A stretch of 64,000 nucleotides of DNA from Zoogloea sp. (GTDB lineage Bacteria > Pseudomonadota > Gammaproteobacteria > Burkholderiales > Rhodocyclaceae): the NCBI RefSeq assembly GCF_017302315.1, contig NZ_JAFLDT010000004.1, positions 1 to 64,000 of the forward strand, read 5' to 3'. Below are positions 53,156 to 63,132 of the stretch, in pieces. Position numbers and translations under genes: made by a program. Under the pieces are notes generated by a model. That model was not told the origin of the DNA. It saw nothing but the letters and a program-made list of their open reading frames with translations, and did no database searches. Position 1 is the stretch's first letter. The number at the start of each line of letters is the position of its first letter.

Positions 53156-53242
53156 GCGACAAATGCAGGCCGGCGGACATGCGTGGGGAAGCTGGGAAAG
53201 GCGTGGAAAGGGCTAGGCCATACCTCGGATGTTCTGCCTTCC

Positions 53243-53281
53243 AATGCAATAAGGGAGCCATGAAGGCTCCCTTATTGCATT
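53243..53281. terminator. 17-bp perfect hairpin after sodB
   Basis: AATGCAATAAGGGAGCC pairs with its exact complement at 53265-53281 around a 5-base loop. It lies 37 bases after the sodB stop and before the riboswitch promoter. Without a U tract on the minus strand, it may act as a mRNA 3' stabiliser or weak terminator; the length and perfection make a role likely. Confidence 0.65.
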
Positions 53282-53317
53282 GCCTCAGCCCGGATGACCG
53301 GGCCGGGGCGGCCGGCT

Positions 53318-53905
53318 TCAGGCGAAGTTGGCGGAGGCGAAATCCCAGTTGGCCAGGCTGGCCAGGAAGGTTTCCACGAACTTCGGACGCATGTTGCGGT
53401 AGTCGATGTAGTAGGCGTGTTCCCACACGTCGATGGTCAGCAGGGGCTTGCCTTCGCCGGTCTTCAGCGGGTTGCCGGCAGCGCCGGTGTTGACGATGTC
53501 GACGGTGCCGTCGGCCTTTTTCACCAGCCAGGTCCAGCCGGAGCCGAAGTTACCCACGGCGGAGGCCTGGAAGGCCTTCTTGAACTCGTCGAAGGAGCCC
53601 CACTTGGCGTTGATGGCGTCAGCCAGCGCGCCGCTGGGAGCACCACCACCGTTCGGCTTCATGCAGCTCCAGAAGAAGGTGTGGTTCCACACCTGGGCGG
53701 CATTGTTGTAGATGCCGCCAGCCGGTGCCTTGAGGAAAGTCTCTTCGATGGAGAGGTTTTCGTACTCGGTGCCGGGGATCAGGTTGTTCAGGTTGACCAC
53801 GTAGGCGTTGTGGTGCTTCGCGTAGTGGTAGTCGAAGGTTTCTTCGGAAAGATGCGGAGCCAGGGCGTTCTTGGCGTAGGGCAGTTCGGGCAGGGTGTGA
53901 GCCAT
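53318..53905 (-). CDS. sodB: iron superoxide dismutase
   Basis: Enzyme of 195 residues. N-terminal HYAKHHNAYVVNLN, the central NHTFFWSCM and the C-terminal DVWEHAYYIDYRNMRP supply the three His and one Asp metal ligands. GGIYNNAAQVWNHTFF and the spacing favour the Fe form. It removes superoxide in the cytoplasm. It precedes no partner gene; a hairpin follows its stop. Confidence 0.96.
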   Translation of the reverse strand: MAHTLPELPYAKNALAPHLSEETFDYHYAKHHNAYVVNLNNLIPGTEYENLSIEETFLKAPAGGIYNNAAQVWNHTFFWSCMKPNGGGAPSGALADAINAKWGSFDEFKKAFQASAVGNFGSGWTWLVKKADGTVDIVNTGAAGNPLKTGEGKPLLTIDVWEHAYYIDYRNMRPKFVETFLASLANWDFASANFA

Positions 53906-53958
53906 TTGATGTTCTCCGGGGTTTGGAAAATTGCCCGACTATTCTAGTCGGGATTCGC

Positions 53959-55362
53959 TCAAATGCACAATCCTGGAGGGGTTTTGTCTGGAGCGTCCAG
54001 GAGGTCTCCCTGTACCGGATCGACGGTGGCGGCCACGGTGCCGTCGAGGACTTCGATGTAGATGGCGGTTCCCGGAGAAAGACTGGTCACGCTGCGGGCG
54101 ATCCGGCCGTCGGCATGGCGTGTGATGCTGTAGCCGCGGGCCAGAACGGCCCGCGGATCAAGGTGGGTGAGATGCTGCTGCAGGGCGGCCACGTGTGCCT
54201 GGTGACGTGCCAGCAGGCTCTGGGTGGCACGCTGCAGACGCTGACCCAGGGCATCCAGGTCGGCCAGTTTGCGGGTGGGGTCGGGGCGCCCTGCCTTGAG
54301 GCGTAGGCCCAGACCCGCGACGCGCGCCTGGCGGCTGGCCAGGTGGCGGGCCATGCTGGCGCGCAGACTCTGATCCAGGATGGCGAGGCGCAGACGGCTG
54401 CGTTCCAGCTGTTGGCGTGGGTGCGTCAGTCGTGATGCAGCACGGTCGAGGCGCTGGGCGGCGGCATCGATGCGTCGCTCCATACTCCGGCGCAATCGTG
54501 CTGTTAGCTGAGGGAGGCCCTCACGCAGCTCGAAATAGCCTGCACTGGCCAGTTCGGCGGCTGCGGTCGGCGTGGCGGCGCGCAGGTCGGCGCTGAAGTC
54601 GGCGATGCTGAAGTCGGTTTCGTGACCAACGCCCACGACCACGGGCAGCGGGCAGGCGCGTATGGCGCGGGCGACCCGTTCGTCGTTGAACGCTGCCAGG
54701 TCTTCGAGGCTGCCGCCGCCACGCACCAGCAGCAGCAGGTCGTTGCCGTCCAGGGTGGCGCGCGCGCCGACACGTTGGATTGCGGCGGCGATCTGGGCGG
54801 GTGCGGTTTCGCCCTGAACCGGGGTGGGGTAGAGCGTCAGGGGTATCTGGGGTGCCCGCCTTGCAAGGGCTGCCGTTACGTCACGCCAGGCCGCGGCCTG
54901 GGGCGAGGTGACAACAGCAATGCCCCGGGGAAAGCGGGGCAGAGGGCGCTTGACTGCCGCATCGAACAGCCCTTCCGCCTCCAGTCGGGCCTTCAGGCGC
55001 AGGAAGGCCTCGAAGAGATTGCCGACCCCCGCATGGCGAGCGCCTTCAACGCTGAGCTGGAAGTCACCGCGGGGCTCGAACAGGGTGACAAGGGCGCGCA
55101 CTTCGACCCGCATGCCGTGTTCAAGGCGAAACGGAAGCAACTGGGCGCGGTTGCGCCACATGGTGCAGCGAACCTGGGCCTGATCGTCCTTGAGGGTGAA
55201 GTAGAGATGCCCGGACGCGGCGCGGGTGAGCGTGGATACCTCGCCGGCAACCCACATCAGGGGGAAGCTGCCCTCCAAGGCTTCCCGGGCCGCACGGTTC
55301 AGCCAAGACACGGAAACCACGTCGGGCGCGTCTTTCCCGGGATTTGTCAGGGGCGGATTCAT
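53959..55362 (-). CDS. xseA: exodeoxyribonuclease VII large subunit
   Basis: Protein of 467 residues. The OB-fold N-terminus (SVSWLNRAAREALEGSFPLM, VAGEVSTLTRA) is followed by the catalytic domain (VRGGGSLEDLAAFNDERVARAI, VGVGHETDFSIADF) and coiled coil of ExoVII. With the small subunit XseB, not in this window, it degrades single-stranded DNA in repair. The ATG at 55362 gives the usual N-terminus; a possible GTG at 55389 has no better support. It is divergent from the exbB operon. Confidence 0.95.
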   Translation of the reverse strand: MNPPLTNPGKDAPDVVSVSWLNRAAREALEGSFPLMWVAGEVSTLTRAASGHLYFTLKDDQAQVRCTMWRNRAQLLPFRLEHGMRVEVRALVTLFEPRGDFQLSVEGARHAGVGNLFEAFLRLKARLEAEGLFDAAVKRPLPRFPRGIAVVTSPQAAAWRDVTAALARRAPQIPLTLYPTPVQGETAPAQIAAAIQRVGARATLDGNDLLLLVRGGGSLEDLAAFNDERVARAIRACPLPVVVGVGHETDFSIADFSADLRAATPTAAAELASAGYFELREGLPQLTARLRRSMERRIDAAAQRLDRAASRLTHPRQQLERSRLRLAILDQSLRASMARHLASRQARVAGLGLRLKAGRPDPTRKLADLDALGQRLQRATQSLLARHQAHVAALQQHLTHLDPRAVLARGYSITRHADGRIARSVTSLSPGTAIYIEVLDGTVAATVDPVQGDLLDAPDKTPPGLCI

Positions 55363-55545
55363 GGTGCGCGATTCTACCGGAATCCACATTCATGCCAGAA
55401 CTGTCAAAAAAAATCCCGGATGCGGGCTTGACTTGCGGGAAAATACGTAAGTTGTTGATTTTAAAAGAGTGTTTTTGCTGCTCATTTTTTGATCCGAGGA
55501 CTAAAAAGCCTTATGGACTGCGGGTTTAGGGGCATCACCAGCCTT

Positions 55546-55580
55546 TAATCCACAAAGTTATCCACAGATTCTGTGGATTG
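55546..55580. promoter_or_regulatory. cluster of DnaA-box-like sites
   Basis: TTATCCACA (55558-55566) is a consensus DnaA box. TAATCCACA (55546-55554) is one mismatch away and CAATCCACA on the minus strand (55572-55580) two away. The second and third form a 19-bp palindrome around T55569. They lie between the divergent xseA and exbB genes. DnaA may regulate or be titrated here. This is not an origin: no dnaA, gidA or AT-rich unwinding region is near. Confidence 0.5.
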
Positions 55581-55661
55581 TCTCGAAGGTAAAGCCTGTT
55601 GCCTAGGGGATGTTCGCCGGGTTACATTCATGCGCTTGATTGGATTCCCAGGAGTGCTCGA

Positions 55662-56267
55662 GTGTTCGCCATCATCCAGGCTGCAGGCTGGCCCATCTGG
55701 CCCTTGTTGTTTGCTTCCGTCGTGGCCGTGGCCTTGATCATCGAGCGGCTCATCACCCTGCGCCGCAGCAAGATCCTGCCGGACGGGCTCCTTGAGAAGG
55801 TGGTTGTGGAATTGCGCCAGGGCGGTGCCACGCCTGAGATGATCAATCGCGTTGCCCTCAGCTCGCCCCTCGGGCGGGTCTTCGCCGCCGGCCTGCGCAA
55901 TGTGCGCAGTTCCCGGGAGGTCATGAAGGAGTCCATCGAGGAAACCGGTCGCGCCGTGACCCACGACCTGGAGCGTTTCCTGACCACGCTGGGTACCATC
56001 GCTTCAATCAGCCCGCTGATGGGCTTGTTCGGTACCATCGTCGGCATGATCGAGATCTTCGGGTCCCAGGCCCCGGGTGGTTCCAATCCCCAACAGCTGG
56101 CCCAGGGCATCTCCATCGCCCTTTACAACACCGGCTTTGGCCTGGTGATCGCGATTCCGAGCATGATCTTCTGGCGTCACTTCCGCGCCACGGTGGATAG
56201 TCTGGTCATTGAGATGGAGCAGCAGGCCATCCGTCTGGTTGAGATGATCCACGGCGAGCGTCGCTGA
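55662..56267 (+). CDS. exbB: ExbB/TolQ-type proton channel protein
   Basis: Protein of 201 residues with three helices; LLFASVVAVALIIERLITLRR and the TIASISPLMGLFGTIVGMIE pair are typical of ExbB. It works with ExbD, encoded ten bases later, and TonB to energise outer-membrane receptors such as those in this window. GTG start at 55662 is chosen because AGGAG lies seven bases upstream. First gene of the betaproteobacterial exbB-exbD-lpxK-trm112-kdsB-adk block. Confidence 0.93.
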   Translation: MFAIIQAAGWPIWPLLFASVVAVALIIERLITLRRSKILPDGLLEKVVVELRQGGATPEMINRVALSSPLGRVFAAGLRNVRSSREVMKESIEETGRAVTHDLERFLTTLGTIASISPLMGLFGTIVGMIEIFGSQAPGGSNPQQLAQGISIALYNTGFGLVIAIPSMIFWRHFRATVDSLVIEMEQQAIRLVEMIHGERR

Positions 56268-56276
56268 GGGGCGGAC

Positions 56277-56699
56277 ATGAACTTTGGCCGTGGCCGCTCC
56301 CGCGAAGAGCCGGAAATCAACCTGATCCCGCTGATCGACGTGTTGCTGGTGATCATCATCTTCCTGATGCTGACTACCACGTATTCGCGTTTTGCCGGGT
56401 TGGAGATCAATCTACCCACGGCGGATGCCCAGGCCAGCAGCGAGAAGGCGGTGGAAATCAATGTGGCTGTCAACGCGGTCGGCGATGTGGTCATCAACAA
56501 GCGTCCGGTCAATGGTGCCGGCCTTCAGGCGATCGTCGCGGCCATGCAGGCGGTGGTGCCGCCCGGCGCGAAGGATCCTGTGGTGATCATCAATGCGGAT
56601 GCCAAAGCGGCCCATCAGCGCGTCATCGACGTAATGCAGGCCGCCCAGCAGGCCGGACTGGTGCACATTTCTTTCGCCACCCAGGCGGCCCCGCGCTGA
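56277..56699 (+). CDS. exbD: ExbD/TolR-type protein
   Basis: Protein of 140 residues with one N-terminal helix (INLIPLIDVLLVIIIFLML) containing the proton-carrying Asp21, then a periplasmic domain. It forms the Ton motor with ExbB. In this gene order the pair may serve Ton or be specialised for other receptors. It starts ten bases after exbB and ends ten bases before lpxK. Confidence 0.94.
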   Translation: MNFGRGRSREEPEINLIPLIDVLLVIIIFLMLTTTYSRFAGLEINLPTADAQASSEKAVEINVAVNAVGDVVINKRPVNGAGLQAIVAAMQAVVPPGAKDPVVIINADAKAAHQRVIDVMQAAQQAGLVHISFATQAAPR

Positions 56700-56708
56700 C
56701 GCTGACGC

Positions 56709-57719
56709 ATGCCACGCAGCGCCCCTGGATTCTGGCGGCACCGGGGCGTGACCGCGTTCGCCCTGCTTCCCCTTTCCTTGTTGTTCGCGTTTTTGTCCGG
56801 TGTGCGGCGCTGGCTCTACCGGGCCGGCCTGCTGCGCGTGGAGTGCTTGCCGGTGCCTGTCATCGTGGTTGGCAACATCGCCGTGGGCGGCAGTGGCAAG
56901 ACACCGGTGGCCCTGTGGCTGGCCGCCGAGTTGAAAGCACGGGGTTTCACGCCGGGCATTGTGAGCCGGGGCTATGGCGGCAGCACCGAAGGCGTGGCCG
57001 AGGTGAAGGCGGGGGGGGATCCTGCGTGTTTCGGGGACGAGCCGGTTCTGATGGCGGCAGTGTCGCAGTGCCCGGTGTTTGTTGGGCGCGACCGGCCGGC
57101 TGCAGCGCGTGCCTTGCTTGCCAGCTACGGGCGTGTGGATGTGATCATCGCGGACGATGGCCTGCAGCACTATCGCCTGGGGCGGGATGTGGAGATTGTG
57201 GTGGTGGATGAGGCGATTCTCGGCAACCGCCTTCGTCTGCCTGCCGGCCCCTTGCGGGAGGGGGTCGGACGGATCGCCACCAGCACCCTGGTGATGGCAC
57301 ACGGAGCGCTTTCCGCCGGGCTGAGGGGCAGACTGGACCGGGTCCCGGTGTTTGAGTTTTCCCTCGTCGGTGATGCCTTCGAGCGGGTGGCGAACCGTCA
57401 TGACCGCTGCGACCCAGGGCATTTCCGCGGGCGTCGTGTCTGGGCAATGGCGGGCATCGGCCGGCCGGAGCGTTTTTTTGAGCAGGTCGAGGCCATGGGT
57501 CTGAACGTCGAACGACGGCCGTTTCCTGACCACCATGGCTACACCCCGGCGGATGTGGCCATCGAAGAAGGCGATGTCCTGCTGATGACCGAGAAGGATG
57601 CGGTAAAATGCGGGCCTTTCGCCCCGGCAGATAGCTGGGTGTGGCCGGTCCGGGCGCAGGTGGCGCCCGGCGCGGCAGAACTGATTGTGGAGAAGCTCGA
57701 TGGATCCCCGACTGCTTGA
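56709..57719 (+). CDS. lpxK: tetraacyldisaccharide 4'-kinase
   Basis: Inner-membrane enzyme of 336 residues. It has a helix near residues 18-30, a P-loop ([13 protein letters not shown]) and RGYGG, both LpxK signatures, and DDGLQHYRL. It phosphorylates the 4' position of the lipid A disaccharide. The 3' end overlaps the next gene by 20 bases. Confidence 0.96.
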   Translation: MPRSAPGFWRHRGVTAFALLPLSLLFAFLSGVRRWLYRAGLLRVECLPVPVIVVGNIAVGGSGKTPVALWLAAELKARGFTPGIVSRGYGGSTEGVAEVKAGGDPACFGDEPVLMAAVSQCPVFVGRDRPAAARALLASYGRVDVIIADDGLQHYRLGRDVEIVVVDEAILGNRLRLPAGPLREGVGRIATSTLVMAHGALSAGLRGRLDRVPVFEFSLVGDAFERVANRHDRCDPGHFRGRRVWAMAGIGRPERFFEQVEAMGLNVERRPFPDHHGYTPADVAIEEGDVLLMTEKDAVKCGPFAPADSWVWPVRAQVAPGAAELIVEKLDGSPTA

Positions 57720-57888
57720 AATCCTGGTTTGCCCGATCACCAAGGGGCCGCTCGACTTCCGGAAAGACAGGCAGGAGCTGTGGAGCATCAGTGCCCGGCT
57801 TGCTTACCCGATTCGCGATGGCATTCCGGTGATGCTTGAAGATGAAGCCCGTCCGCTGTCCGAGGAAGAGCTGGCCCAGGCTCGCTGA
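57700..57888 (+). CDS. ycaR: Trm112/YcaR family protein
   Basis: Small protein of 62 residues with [16 protein letters not shown] at the start and [18 protein letters not shown], matching the Trm112/UPF0434 family. These proteins bind and activate methyltransferases in many organisms; the bacterial role is less clear. Only one Cys of the zinc site is seen, which is usual in bacterial members. The ATG at 57700 overlaps lpxK; the next gene begins one base after its stop. Confidence 0.9.
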   Translation: MDPRLLEILVCPITKGPLDFRKDRQELWSISARLAYPIRDGIPVMLEDEARPLSEEELAQAR

Positions 57889-57889
57889 C

Positions 57890-59364
<1,475 letters not shown>

Positions 59365-59386
59365 GCTTCGTTCCGTCGCGGTCAGG

Positions 59387-59414
59387 GGCCGGCCTTCATG
59401 GCCGGCCTTTTTTT
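59387..59414 (+). terminator. rho-independent terminator after adk
   Basis: GGCCGGCC stem, loop TTCAT, complementary GGCCGGCC and seven T residues. It ends the exbB-adk transcript. Confidence 0.95.
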
Positions 59415-59441
59415 CAGGGGTCCCGTTTCGGGTATCAAGTG

Positions 59442-60692
59442 ATGGCCAGAAATCTTCTATACGCCCAGTCGGGGGGTGTGACGGCGGTGATCAATGCCTC
59501 CGCTGCCGGGGTGATCGCCACTGCCCGCGAGGCGGGAGGACGCATCGGCAGGGTGTTGGCGGCACGCAACGGCATCCTGGGCGTACTGCGGGAAGCTTTG
59601 GTCGATACCGCTGACATTTCGGCTGATGACCTTGCGCGCTTGCGCTGCACACCGGGCGGAGCATTCGGATCCTGTCGTTTCGACCTGGACCCGGAAGAGC
59701 GCAACCCGGCCCAGTACGACCGCCTGTTTGCGGTGCTGGCGGCCCACGACATCGGTTTCTTCCTCTACAACGGCGGCAATGGCTCGATGGAGACCTGTCG
59801 GCAGATTCAGGCCGCGGCCCGGGATCGTGGCTACCCGCTGACGGTGGTCGGCGTGCCGAAGACCATCGACAACGACATCGTGCACACCGATTGCTGCCCG
59901 GGTTTTGGCTCCGCTGCAAAGTATCTCGCTACTTCGGTACGGGAGGTGGGGCTGGATCTCAATGCCATGACCACCACCGGTGGGCGGGCCTTCGTCCTGG
60001 AGGTGATGGGGCGCAACGCAGGGTGGCTTGCCGCCGCGTGTGCCTTGGCTGCCGACAGCCCGGATTGTGCCCCCCACATCATCCTGCTGCCCGAGGTTCC
60101 GTTCGACGAGGTGCCGTTCATGACGCGGGTCCGCGAGACGGTGGAGCGGCTGGGGTCATGCGCGATCGTCGTGGCGGAGGGGCTGCGGGGTACCGATGGG
60201 AAGATCCTGTCCATGCAGGCGCAGCATCCCAAAGGCTATGTCCAGTTGGGTGGCGCGGGGGAGGCCATTGCCGACCGGATCCACTCGGAGCTTGGCTACA
60301 AGGTGCACTATGCGGTAGCCGACTACCTTCAGCGAGCGGCCCGCCATCTGGCTTCGAGGACGGACACCAATCAAGCCTTTGCCGTCGGCAAGGCCGCTGT
60401 GCGGAGGGCTCTCGCCGGGGCGGGCGGGGTCATCGGGATCAAGCGTCTGTCGGGCCGGCCCTATCGTTGGCGCACGATTCAAGCGGCCTTTGAGAAAGTC
60501 GCCAATCTCGAGCGCACGTTGCCTCCGGACTTCATCGCGGCGGACGGCCTGGGGGTGACGGATGATTTCCGGAACTGGTGTCGCCCCCTGATCGCTGGCG
60601 AAGATCTGCCCCCGTTTGTGGACGGGCTCCCCGATTACCTGCACCTTCAGCTTCCCCTGCTGGCGCGGCTTCTGCCCGAATACGAGCCCTGA
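59442..60692 (+). CDS. 6-phosphofructokinase, probably PPi-dependent
   Basis: Protein of 416 residues of the phosphofructokinase family. PKTIDNDI holds the Lys that marks PPi-dependent forms (ATP enzymes have Gly), and the phosphoryl-donor loop reads YNGGNGSMET. MGRNAGWLAA and GYVQLGGAGEAIAD match the PPi clade. It would convert fructose 6-phosphate and PPi to the 1,6-bisphosphate, reversibly. The ATG at 59442 is favoured; a GTG lies one codon upstream. It follows the adk terminator, so it has its own promoter. Confidence 0.88.
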   Translation: MARNLLYAQSGGVTAVINASAAGVIATAREAGGRIGRVLAARNGILGVLREALVDTADISADDLARLRCTPGGAFGSCRFDLDPEERNPAQYDRLFAVLAAHDIGFFLYNGGNGSMETCRQIQAAARDRGYPLTVVGVPKTIDNDIVHTDCCPGFGSAAKYLATSVREVGLDLNAMTTTGGRAFVLEVMGRNAGWLAAACALAADSPDCAPHIILLPEVPFDEVPFMTRVRETVERLGSCAIVVAEGLRGTDGKILSMQAQHPKGYVQLGGAGEAIADRIHSELGYKVHYAVADYLQRAARHLASRTDTNQAFAVGKAAVRRALAGAGGVIGIKRLSGRPYRWRTIQAAFEKVANLERTLPPDFIAADGLGVTDDFRNWCRPLIAGEDLPPFVDGLPDYLHLQLPLLARLLPEYEP

Positions 60693-60736
60693 GAGGGCGC
60701 CGCGACCGTGTCAGGGGTGGTGTGGTGGCAAGGGCT

Positions 60737-61366
60737 TCAGGCCGGGACCGCGGGGTTCAGGCTGTAGGTGACGGTGAGGCTCGCCTGGGCCAGTATGTGT
60801 CCGGCCATGGCGTTGCGTGCCTGCTGCCCATTGAATGCCCCGGAGACGGCCAGCGTAGGCACATCAAGGGCATACACCGTGAACACGTAGCGGTGGCGGA
60901 TTGAATCGTTCCAGGGCGGGCAGGGGCCGTCGTAGCCGAAGTAGTTGCCCTTCATCTGCTCATCGCCCGCAAACCAGCCGGTGTAGTCGTTGAGCCCATG
61001 GCGGCTGCCGTCCGGCCGGTCGGGACCGGGCTTGCCGTTCGGGGTCACCTCGCGGGAATGCTCACCTTCGGCGATGGCCTTGGTTGTTTCAGGCAGGTCG
61101 ATCAGAACCCAGTGGAAAAAGTCGGTCCGCGGCAGGTCGGCGGGCACCTGCCGATCTTCCTGATTGACATCATCGCCCCGGCTGGGCACGTCCGGGTCGT
61201 GACAGATCACGGCGAAGCCGCGGGTACCGGCCGGCGCGCCGCTCCAGCTCAGTTGCGGATTGCGGTTGCTGCCGAGGCAGACGTGCCCTTCGGCGGCCGG
61301 GATGCAGAAGGTGTAGGTGCCGGGAATCACGGCACCGTCGGCAAAGCTCTGGCTGGTCACTTGCAT
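60737..61366 (-). CDS. YbhB/YbcL (PEBP-like) family protein
   Basis: Protein of 209 residues of the Raf-kinase-inhibitor-like family (NPQLSWSGAPAGTRGFAVICHDPD, HWVLIDLP, NYFGYDGPCPPWND, RYVFTVYALDV). The CHDPD and GPCPP segments form the conserved anion pocket. Function in bacteria is unknown. The ATG at 61366 is chosen because the protein body starts there and ORF-wise no signal peptide precedes it. It is convergent with the phosphofructokinase gene. Confidence 0.92.
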   Translation of the reverse strand: MQVTSQSFADGAVIPGTYTFCIPAAEGHVCLGSNRNPQLSWSGAPAGTRGFAVICHDPDVPSRGDDVNQEDRQVPADLPRTDFFHWVLIDLPETTKAIAEGEHSREVTPNGKPGPDRPDGSRHGLNDYTGWFAGDEQMKGNYFGYDGPCPPWNDSIRHRYVFTVYALDVPTLAVSGAFNGQQARNAMAGHILAQASLTVTYSLNPAVPA

Positions 61367-61426
61367 TGTTGTGGTCTCCCCTGTGATTCCGCTGATTTTA
61401 GCCAAGTTTGACCGATGCGTTGGGGC

Positions 61427-62962
61427 TCAGGCGCCGCGACGGCGGAAGTCCCTGACGCGGAAGCCGAGTGCGAACAGCACGGCGAAGTACACACCGATTC
61501 CACCCAGCACCAGGGCGCACAGACGGATCACGCGTTCGACCCCGGAGGCGCTCAGCCACAGGCTGTCGCTACCTGTTGCGAAATGCACGCAGGCACCCAA
61601 CACCAGCAGGGCGATGACCAGTTTTCCGGCGAAACGCCCCCAGCCAGGCAGGGGCTGATAGACCCCGCGTTTGCGCAGACCGTGATAAAGCAGGCCGGCA
61701 TTGACGCAGGAGGCCAGACCGATGGACAGGGCCAGACCGGCATGCTGGAAGGGGCCGATGAATACGAGGTTCATCAGTTGGGTGATGACCAGCGAGAAGA
61801 TGCCGATGCGCACCGGGGTGCGCACGTCCTGACGGGAATAGAACGCGGGCGCCAGCACCTTCACCAGGATCAGCCCCGTCAGGCCGATGCTGTAGGCGAT
61901 CAGAGCGCTGCGGGTCTGCAGGACATCGTTGGCACCGAAGGCGCCATGGTGAAACAGGGTGCTGATCAGGGGCACTGCGAGCAGGGCCAGCCCGAGGGAG
62001 GCTGGCAGGGTGAGCATCAGGGTCAGGCGCAGACCCCAGTCGAGCAGGGCCGAGAACTCGGCGGGCTGCTCGTCGGCATGCATTTTGGAGAGGCTGGGCA
62101 GCAGGATGGTGCCGAGGGCCACGCCGAGCATGCCGGCGGGGAACTCCATCAGGCGGTCGGCGTAATACAGCCATGACACGCTGCCGCTGGGCAGGAAGGA
62201 GGCAAAGACCGTATTGATCAGCAGGGAGATCTGGCTTACCGAAACACCCAGCATGGCCGGGCCCATGAGTTTGAGGATGCGCCTTACGCCCGGGTCGGAG
62301 AAATCAAGGGAGAAACGCGGCAGCATGCCGATCTGCGCCAGCGGACGCAGTTGCAGCAGCACCTGGGCCAGTCCGCCGATGAAGACCGCCCAGCCGAGTA
62401 CGAGGATGGGTGGATCGAAATAGGGCGCTGCGAACAGCGCCATGACGATGAAGGACAGGTTGAGCAGTACGGGCGTGAAAGCCGGGATCGCAAAGCGGCT
62501 CCAAGTGTTGAGCACACCGCCGGCAAGGGCCACCAGTGCCATGAAGAAGATGTAGGGGAAGGTGATGCGGGTCAGCTCGACGGTCAGTTCGAACTTCCTG
62601 GCATCGGCCGAGAAGCCGGGGGCCGTGGCGTAAATGATGGCCGGTGCGGCCAGGGCGCCGAGGATGGAGACGATCAGCACCACCAGCCCGAGGGCACTGG
62701 CCACATGGTTGATGAGGCGGCGGGTTTCCTCGTCTCCCCGTTTGTTCTTGTACTCGGCGAGGATGGGGACAAAGGCCTGGGAGAAAGCACCCTCGGCGAA
62801 CATCCGGCGTAGCAGGTTGGGCAGCCGGAAGGCCACCACAAAGGCGTCCATCTCGATGCCGGCGCCAAAGGCCCGGGCCTGCACGAAGTCGCGTACAAAC
62901 CCCAGGATGCGCGACAGCAGGGTCATGCCGCTGACCGTGGCGAGGGCGCGGAGGAGGTTCAT
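61427..62962 (-). CDS. murJ: lipid II flippase MurJ
   Basis: Inner-membrane protein of 511 residues with 14 predicted helices. It starts MNLLRALATVSGMTLLSRIL, as in the MviN family, and contains RMFAEGAFSQAFVPILAEY. It flips the peptidoglycan precursor lipid II. I prefer the ATG at 62962; another lies three codons upstream at 62971. No ribosome site is strong. rpsT (S20), often nearby, is not in the gap before accA. Confidence 0.96.
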   Translation of the reverse strand: MNLLRALATVSGMTLLSRILGFVRDFVQARAFGAGIEMDAFVVAFRLPNLLRRMFAEGAFSQAFVPILAEYKNKRGDEETRRLINHVASALGLVVLIVSILGALAAPAIIYATAPGFSADARKFELTVELTRITFPYIFFMALVALAGGVLNTWSRFAIPAFTPVLLNLSFIVMALFAAPYFDPPILVLGWAVFIGGLAQVLLQLRPLAQIGMLPRFSLDFSDPGVRRILKLMGPAMLGVSVSQISLLINTVFASFLPSGSVSWLYYADRLMEFPAGMLGVALGTILLPSLSKMHADEQPAEFSALLDWGLRLTLMLTLPASLGLALLAVPLISTLFHHGAFGANDVLQTRSALIAYSIGLTGLILVKVLAPAFYSRQDVRTPVRIGIFSLVITQLMNLVFIGPFQHAGLALSIGLASCVNAGLLYHGLRKRGVYQPLPGWGRFAGKLVIALLVLGACVHFATGSDSLWLSASGVERVIRLCALVLGGIGVYFAVLFALGFRVRDFRRRGA

Positions 62963-63132
62963 CGAGGCCATGGAGTCGGGGGCGTTGCGAGGGCAAAGAC
63001 TGTTGATGTTAGCGGCTTATGGCGCCTTGCAGCAATGCGATTTTCGGCCTTTGGCGGCGTTTGGGCCGGCCCTGGCGCCCGTCGCAGGGGGGGATGGGGT
63101 AAAATGGCAAAAATTTTTGCGAGCTCGACCTG

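Noticed and set aside
55546-55580. Possible replication origin
   Set aside because: There are DnaA-like sites, but no dnaA, dnaN, parAB or gidA gene and no AT-rich region nearby.
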